A DNA stretch of 64,000 bases from SHVO01 sp050246995 (GTDB lineage: Bacteria > Pseudomonadota > Alphaproteobacteria > Rhodospirillales > Rhodospirillaceae). The stretch spans positions 1 to 64,000 of the forward strand of contig JBFWVA010000009.1 in assembly GCA_050246995.1 (NCBI GenBank), in the 5' to 3' direction. Below the pieces are notes generated by a model. It was not told the origin of the DNA and made no database searches. It was given only the letters and a program-made list of their open reading frames with translations. Shown here one piece after another: positions 59,285 through 64,000 of this stretch. Made by a program: the position numbers and the translations under genes. Each line of letters begins with the position of its first letter. Positions within the stretch are counted from its first letter, which is position 1.

Positions 59285-60025
59285 TTAAGTCCGCCGCGCG
59301 CCGATCAGGAATTCCACATTTCCCTCGGGGCCGGTGATTGGGCTTTTCTCAATCCCAACCACGCTCCACGCCGTCTGTTCCGCAAGCCAACCCGAAATCG
59401 TTGCGCAAACTTCCTCGTGAAGGGCGGGATCGCGCACGACCCCCTTCTTGCCGACGCGGTCCTTGCCCACCTCAAACTGCGGCTTGATTAGCGCGATCAT
59501 CCAGGCGCCCGGCGCGGTCAGCGCCATGGCGGCCGGCAACACGGTCCGTAAGCCGATGAAACTCGCATCGCATACGACCGCGCCGATGGGATCGGGGATT
59601 TGAGCGGCGTCCAGCGTACGGGCGTTGGTGCGTTCCATCACCACCACGCGCGGATCGATGCGGAGCTTGTGGGCGAGTTGCCCGTAACCGACATCTACGG
59701 CGTAGACCTTTGCCGCGCCGTTGGTCAGCAGTACGTCCGTGAATCCTCCTGTCGAGGAACCCACGTCAACGCAGATGCGGTCCTTGGCCTCAAACCCGAA
59801 GTGTTTCAAGCCATGCTCGAGCTTGAGTCCGCCGCGCGACACCCAGGGATGCGGCTGGCCGCGCAGTGTGATCGCCGTTTCACCGTCGAACTTCGCGCCA
59901 GCCGATGTCAGCTTCTGTTCGCCTAAATAGACCAGGCCGGCCATGATGACGGCCTGCGCCTTGGTGCGGCTCTCAACGAGGCCGCGATCGACGAGCAGTT
60001 GATCGAGACGGATTTTCTCAGGCAC
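59285..60025 (-). CDS. tlyA: TlyA-family rRNA 2'-O-methyltransferase
   Basis: An S4 RNA-binding domain (RLDQLLVDRGLVESRTKAQAVIMAGLVYLG) is followed by an FtsJ-type methyltransferase: CVDVGSSTGGFTDVLLTNGAAKVYAVDVGYGQL (SAM site), KxxDxE-type elements in VVVMERTN and VVCDASFIGL, and LIKPQFEVGKDRVGKKGVVRDP. TlyA of mycobacteria methylates 16S and 23S rRNA; older annotations call it hemolysin. It overlaps dxs by 8 bp at its start. Confidence 0.93.
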   Translation of the reverse strand: MPEKIRLDQLLVDRGLVESRTKAQAVIMAGLVYLGEQKLTSAGAKFDGETAITLRGQPHPWVSRGGLKLEHGLKHFGFEAKDRICVDVGSSTGGFTDVLLTNGAAKVYAVDVGYGQLAHKLRIDPRVVVMERTNARTLDAAQIPDPIGAVVCDASFIGLRTVLPAAMALTAPGAWMIALIKPQFEVGKDRVGKKGVVRDPALHEEVCATISGWLAEQTAWSVVGIEKSPITGPEGNVEFLIGARRT

Positions 60026-61946
60026 GAGCTGGCTTGTCGCCCGCGACGACGCCGAGCGCCGAGAGGACGGTCTGCGCGATAGAAGGCGCCATCAAACCCG
60101 CGGCCTGCAATTGATCTTCGGGCTTGGCGTGCTCGAAGAATTGATCAGGGATACACAGTGTGCGGATTTTGAGGCCGTGGTCGAGCAAGGCGCGCTTCGC
60201 CAGATGTTGGAGCACGCTCGCGCCGAAACCGCCTGAGGAGCCCTCTTCAACGGTCACCAGCACTTCATGCGTACGCGCAATCCGTTCAATAAGCGCGGCA
60301 TCGAGCGGTTTGGCGAACCGCGCATCAACAACCGTGGTCGAAAGGCCGCGCGCCGCAAGATCGTCAGCCGCCTTCATACATTCGGCGAGGCGCGTGCCAA
60401 GGCTGAGCAGCGCCACTTTGGAGCCTTCGCGGAGAACGCGGCCCTTGCCGATCTCGATCGGCGTTCCGCGTTCCGGCAATTCGACCCCGACGCCTTCGCC
60501 GCGTGGATAGCGTACAGCAATCGGCCCCGAATTATGCGCGGCGGCTGTGGCCACCATGTGCATCAGCTCCGCCTCATCGGCCGCCGCCATGATCACCATA
60601 TTCGGCAGGCACGAGAGATAAGCGAGATCGAACGTCCCCTGATGGGTCGCCCCGTCGGCGCCGACAAAACCGGCGCGGTCCATGGCGAAGCGCACGGGTA
60701 GGTTCTGCACCGCCACGTCATGCACCACTTGGTCGTAGGCGCGCTGCAGGAAGGTCGAGTAGATCGCGCAGAACGGTTTGTAGCCCTCGGTCGCAAGACC
60801 GGCGGCGAAAGTCACCGCATGCTGCTCGGCGATGCCCACATCGAAGCAGCGGTCCGGAAACTTGTCGGCGAACTTATCAAGGCCGGTGCCGTTCGGCATC
60901 GCGGCGTTGATGGCGATAATCTTGTCGTCCACCGCCGCTTCGGCGATCAGCGCCTTGGCGAACACATTCTGATACTGCGGCGCCTTAGCGGCAGCCTTCG
61001 ATTGGGTTCCGGAAACGACATCGAATTTCGTGACGCCGTGATACTTGTCCGCCGATGCTTCCGCCGGCGGGTAGCCCTTGCCCTTTTTGGTCACCGCGTG
61101 GATCAGGAACGGGCCAGTGGCTTCGCTGTCGCGCACGTTGCGCAGCACGGGCACCAGTTGGTCGATCTTGTGGCCATCGATAGGGCCGACGTAATAGAAG
61201 CCGAGCTCCTCGAACAACGTCCCACCGGTCACCATGCCGCGGCCGTATTCCTCGACACGACGCGCCGCGTTCTCAATGGGCTTGGGGAAGCGGGTCGCGA
61301 TCTGCTTCAGGGCCTCGCGAATATTGAGATAAGAGTTCGACGAGAACAGGCGCGAGAGATAGGCGCTCATGGCGCCGACGGGCGGCGCGATGGACATGTC
61401 GTTGTCGTTGAGGATCACGATCAGCCGGCTCTTGAGGCTGCCCGCGTTGTTCATGGCTTCGTAAGCCATGCCCGCGCTCATGGCGCCGTCGCCGATGACC
61501 GCAATGACGTGATTGTCCCGGCCCGCGAGGTCGCGCGCCACGGCCATGCCGAGACCCGCGGAGATCGAGGTCGAGCTATGGCCGGCGCCAAAAGGGTCGT
61601 ATTCGCTTTCGGTGCGCAGGGTGAAACCCGAGAGGCCGTCTTTCTGCCGGATCGTGGACATCCGGTCCCGGCGCCCGGTCAGGATCTTGTGCGGATAACA
61701 CTGATGGCCCACGTCCCAGATCAACCGATCGGAGGGCGTCTCGAATACGTGATGGATCGCGACCGTGAGTTCCACAACACCGAGACCGGCGCCGAGATGC
61801 CCACCGGTGCGCGACACTTGGTGGATCGTTTCTGCGCGCAGTTCGTTCGAGAGTTGCGTCAGCTGCTCGATCGACAGGTTGCGGAGGTCGCGGGACGTAG
61901 CGACGCGGTCGAGAAGCGGTGTTTGGGGAGCGCCGGAAGACGACAT
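60018..61946 (-). CDS. dxs: 1-deoxy-D-xylulose-5-phosphate synthase
   Basis: First enzyme of the MEP isoprenoid pathway, condensing pyruvate and glyceraldehyde 3-phosphate with thiamine diphosphate. Signatures: GHLGAGLGVVELTVAIHHVFETP, WDVGHQCYPHKILTGRRD, GDGAMSAGMAYEAMNNAG (thiamine-binding), VGPIDGHKI, and the transketolase middle domain FDVGIAEQHAVTFAAGLA with RAGFVGADGATHQG. The ATG at 61946 is used; a GTG at 61958 is possible and neither has a clear ribosome site. It follows ispA closely. Confidence 0.95.
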   Translation of the reverse strand: MSSSGAPQTPLLDRVATSRDLRNLSIEQLTQLSNELRAETIHQVSRTGGHLGAGLGVVELTVAIHHVFETPSDRLIWDVGHQCYPHKILTGRRDRMSTIRQKDGLSGFTLRTESEYDPFGAGHSSTSISAGLGMAVARDLAGRDNHVIAVIGDGAMSAGMAYEAMNNAGSLKSRLIVILNDNDMSIAPPVGAMSAYLSRLFSSNSYLNIREALKQIATRFPKPIENAARRVEEYGRGMVTGGTLFEELGFYYVGPIDGHKIDQLVPVLRNVRDSEATGPFLIHAVTKKGKGYPPAEASADKYHGVTKFDVVSGTQSKAAAKAPQYQNVFAKALIAEAAVDDKIIAINAAMPNGTGLDKFADKFPDRCFDVGIAEQHAVTFAAGLATEGYKPFCAIYSTFLQRAYDQVVHDVAVQNLPVRFAMDRAGFVGADGATHQGTFDLAYLSCLPNMVIMAAADEAELMHMVATAAAHNSGPIAVRYPRGEGVGVELPERGTPIEIGKGRVLREGSKVALLSLGTRLAECMKAADDLAARGLSTTVVDARFAKPLDAALIERIARTHEVLVTVEEGSSGGFGASVLQHLAKRALLDHGLKIRTLCIPDQFFEHAKPEDQLQAAGLMAPSIAQTVLSALGVVAGDKPARA

Positions 61947-61967
61947 GTAAGAACTCACGCGAGAAAG

Positions 61968-62867
61968 TTAGGACCGCCGCTCCACGGCGAAGAACGCCGC
62001 TTGCCGAAGTACGCTCGCACGCTCACCAAAAGGCAGGAGATGACGTGCCGCCGTTTCGGCCAATTCACGGGCATAAACCTTAGCACCTTCAAGTCCCAGG
62101 CGGGACACAAAAGTCGCCTTCCCGGCGGCGGCGTCCTTGCCTGTCGCCTTCCCGGTAACATCGGCGGAGGATTCCACATCCAGCACGTCGTCGGCGATCT
62201 GGAACGCGAGCCCCATGGCGATCCCATAGGCGCCCAAGGCATCGCGGTCCGTGGCCCCCGCGCCGCCCAGGATTGCCCCCAAGCGGCAGGCGCCCGCGAT
62301 GAGGCAACCCGTTTTCATGTTCTGGAGACGCGTCAGCCCGGCTTGATCCAGGTTAAGTCCAATGGCCATCAGATCGATCATCTGCCCGCCAACTATGCCC
62401 TTGGCGCCCGACGCCTCCGCGAGGTCGGCGACAAGGTTCGCGCGCACCGCACCGTCGGGGTGCGTCGCTTCGTCGGCGAGCACAGTGAAGGCTTCGGTGA
62501 GCAGCGCATCGCCCGCAAGGATCGCGGTCGCTTCATCGAATTTCTTATGCACCGTCGGACGCCCGCGGCGCAGATCATCGTCGTCCATGGCCGGCAGATC
62601 GTCATGCACCAGCGAATAGCAGTGCACCATCTCGATGGCGGCCGCCGCGCGCAAAGCCCGGGCACGCGGAACGTTGAACAGATCGGCGCTGGCGCATACC
62701 AGGAAGGGGCGCAGTCTTTTGCCGCCGTCCAGCGCGGCGTAGCGCATCGCGTCCACGACCCGATTTTCGGGACCAGCCACCACCGGCAACAAGCGGTCGA
62801 GCTCGGCATTCATCGCCGAGCCGACTTCCGAAAGAACTGTTTTGAAATCCGCGGACATGTTCATCAT
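61968..62867 (-). CDS. ispA: Farnesyl diphosphate synthase-type polyprenyl synthase
   Basis: A trans-prenyltransferase. The first Asp-rich motif is in LVHDDLPAMDDDDLRRGRPTVHK (DDx2-4D), the second in FQIADDVLDVE. GGKRLRPFLV is the substrate-binding Lys/Arg stretch. Chain length by family is C15, although C20 enzymes look alike. The start is unsure among three in-frame ATGs near 62858-62867. It follows xseB and precedes dxs, so makes downstream products of the same pathway. Confidence 0.92.
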   Translation of the reverse strand: MMNMSADFKTVLSEVGSAMNAELDRLLPVVAGPENRVVDAMRYAALDGGKRLRPFLVCASADLFNVPRARALRAAAAIEMVHCYSLVHDDLPAMDDDDLRRGRPTVHKKFDEATAILAGDALLTEAFTVLADEATHPDGAVRANLVADLAEASGAKGIVGGQMIDLMAIGLNLDQAGLTRLQNMKTGCLIAGACRLGAILGGAGATDRDALGAYGIAMGLAFQIADDVLDVESSADVTGKATGKDAAAGKATFVSRLGLEGAKVYARELAETAARHLLPFGERASVLRQAAFFAVERRS

Positions 62868-62880
62868 AGTCGCCGCCGCG

Positions 62881-63126
62881 CTAGTCACTCGCCGGCTCCA
62901 GACCGAGGGTCTTGCCGATGCCTGTGATCTTCTCGACCTTCGTGCGCGCTTCCGCCAGCTTGCTCTCGCAATGGGTCTTCAGCGCGGTGCCGCGCTCATA
63001 GGCCTTCACCGCATCGTCCAGCTTTACCTGTCCGCTTTCCAGCTCGCGCACGATGCGTTCCAGTTCCTTCATGGCCTCTTCGAAGCCCATGGCCGCGATG
63101 TCGGCCGGGACGGTACCCTTCGCCAT
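62881..63126 (-). CDS. xseB: Exodeoxyribonuclease VII small subunit
   Basis: An 81-residue helical protein: FEEAMKELERIVRELESGQVKLDDAVKAYERGTALKTHCESKLAEA, broken here into the two helices of the XseB family. It pairs with XseA, which is not in the window. The start ATG abuts the TAG of the upstream gene with no gap, and xseB leads on to ispA, a common arrangement. Confidence 0.95.
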   Translation of the reverse strand: MAKGTVPADIAAMGFEEAMKELERIVRELESGQVKLDDAVKAYERGTALKTHCESKLAEARTKVEKITGIGKTLGLEPASD

Positions 63127-64000
63127 CTAGTGATCCTTCAGAGTTTGGACATGCGCCGTCGCACAGTCCGCCAATGCGTCCAGGTTGTAACCCCCTTCGA
63201 GCACCGATACTACCCGTCCGCCGCAGACTTTCCGGGCCACATCCATAAGCTTGGCCGTCGCCCAGGCGAAATCGGTCTCCGTCAGCCTCAGTTCGGCGAG
63301 GGGGTCGTCCTTATGGGCGTCAAAGCCGGCGGAAATGAGGACGAGGCCGGGCTTGAAGGCCTCCAGCGCGGGCAGGATTTCATCCGAGAACCGGCTGCGG
63401 AAAATGTCCGAACCGGACCCGGCCGCCAGCGGAACATTCACGATATTTCCGTGTGCGCCCCGCTCACGCACACCGCCGGTCCCCGGATAAAAGGGATACT
63501 GGTGAGTGGAGGCATAGAACGCATCGACATCCTCCCAGAACATCTCCTGGGTGCCGTTGCCGTGATGCACGTCGAAATCCACCACTGCCACGCGCTGGTG
63601 GCCATGCGCGGCGCGCGCATGCATGGCCCCCACGACAGCGTTGTTCACCAGGCAAAATCCCATCGCCCGGGTGGATTCCGCATGATGCCCCGGCGGGCGC
63701 ACCGCGCAGAACGCATTGTCCGCCTCACCCTTCGCCACCGCATCCACCGCGCGCACAACGGCGCCGGCAGCGCGCTGCATCGCCTCGCCCGACCCCGGCG
63801 AGATCACAGTATCCGCGTCGATCTGACGCAAGGCGTGATCGGGGATCGCATCAAGGATTTGTGTGACGAAGTCGCCCGGATGCGCACGCGCCATGGCCTC
63901 GAGGGTCGCGCGCGGCGCTTCTTCCCGGATCAGTCCCCGGAAGGCCTCCTGCTCCATCGCCTTCAGCACCGAACGCAGCCGGTCCGGCCGCTCCGGGTGA
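63127..64000 (-). CDS. Histone deacetylase-family protein, 5' end beyond window
   Basis: The frame is open to the window edge. The last codons visible, HPERPDRL, are the normal N-terminal motif of this family about 20 residues from the start, so only a short piece is missing. Zinc and catalytic residues are seen in RPPGHHAEST (HH), DFDVHHGNGTQ (Asp and His ligands), SAGFDAHKDDPL (Asp) and LEGGYNL (Tyr). Such bacterial deacetylases act on acetyl-polyamines, acetoin or unknown amides; the substrate is not clear here. It is the first gene before xseB. Confidence 0.92.
   Translation of the reverse strand, partial: HPERPDRLRSVLKAMEQEAFRGLIREEAPRATLEAMARAHPGDFVTQILDAIPDHALRQIDADTVISPGSGEAMQRAAGAVVRAVDAVAKGEADNAFCAVRPPGHHAESTRAMGFCLVNNAVVGAMHARAAHGHQRVAVVDFDVHHGNGTQEMFWEDVDAFYASTHQYPFYPGTGGVRERGAHGNIVNVPLAAGSGSDIFRSRFSDEILPALEAFKPGLVLISAGFDAHKDDPLAELRLTETDFAWATAKLMDVARKVCGGRVVSVLEGGYNLDALADCATAHVQTLKDH

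Noticed and set aside
60720..62927. Plus-strand frame of 735 codons
   Set aside because: It is the longest antisense frame in the window, covering dxs and ispA, both with complete motifs. It has no ribosome site and its composition is not protein-like.
1..64000. CRISPR array
   Set aside because: No regularly spaced repeats of 20-40 bp with unique spacers were seen, and no cas-like gene.

Overview
The window looks like a GC-rich chromosomal segment of an alphaproteobacterium, genus not determinable. The evidence is the order HDAC-xseB-ispA-dxs-tlyA, an aa3 oxidase (cta) locus with ctaG and a DUF983 gene, tandem PAS_5-type proteins, an ELM1-family protein, DUF3297 and DUF2237 proteins, and frequent ATGA/GTGA gene overlaps. 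No plasmid or phage backbone genes are visible. Both ends cut through genes.

Layout. 1-830: right border of a probable integrated element, with the 3' part of an AbiEii-type toxin gene, paired short direct repeats and a 3' fragment of tRNA-Gly(UCC) that looks like an attR scar. 1246-12664: a Wzx/Wzy-type exopolysaccharide locus. It has a priming phosphoglycosyltransferase, a minus-strand operon (wza, wzy, GH44 endoglucanase, wzx, small exported protein) and a plus-strand group (co-polymerase with a degenerate kinase domain, DUF6492 transferase, exported protein, WecG-type transferase). 12900-19178: an exported operon of unknown function (Yx(FWY)xxD repeat protein, unknown His-rich protein, DUF1592-type lipoprotein with one CxxCH, Tat-exported DUF1552 protein), followed after a terminator by a Tat-exported VOC protein. 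19646-26285: DUF3297, tRNA-Tyr, rlmB, tRNA-Thr, a phosphorelay group with no sensor domain, DUF2237 and an exported protein.

26447-35429: the cytochrome oxidase locus. ctaC, ctaD, ctaG and ctaE are on plus; heme farnesyltransferase, a divergent heme-copper-oxidase-like protein, a DUF420 protein and an overlooked 50-residue membrane protein are on minus. A patatin-like lipoprotein gene lies antisense between ctaE and the DUF983 gene. 35489-40092: DUF411, amtB, then a sulfur-handling group (tusA, YeeE/YedE transporter, ModE-like regulator, rhodanese, universal stress protein). 40336-48638: a degenerate EAL protein, hydroxypyruvate isomerase-like and ELM1 genes, pyrE, an SRAP protein, an S1/P1 nuclease, and an EnvZ/OmpR-type pair with helically phased GTTACAC boxes upstream. 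48842-64000: a radical SAM protein, duplicated PAS proteins, a CDF transporter and pdxH, a YihY-type protein, fabI, aroC, sppA, a DUF4870-like protein, tlyA, dxs, ispA, xseB and a truncated histone-deacetylase-family gene.

The best candidate for an undescribed system is the four-gene exported operon at 13557-19178. Next are the exopolysaccharide operon with its co-translated GH44 enzyme and the unusual oxidase-like protein beside ctaB. All functions are inferred from reading the sequence; no database search was run.
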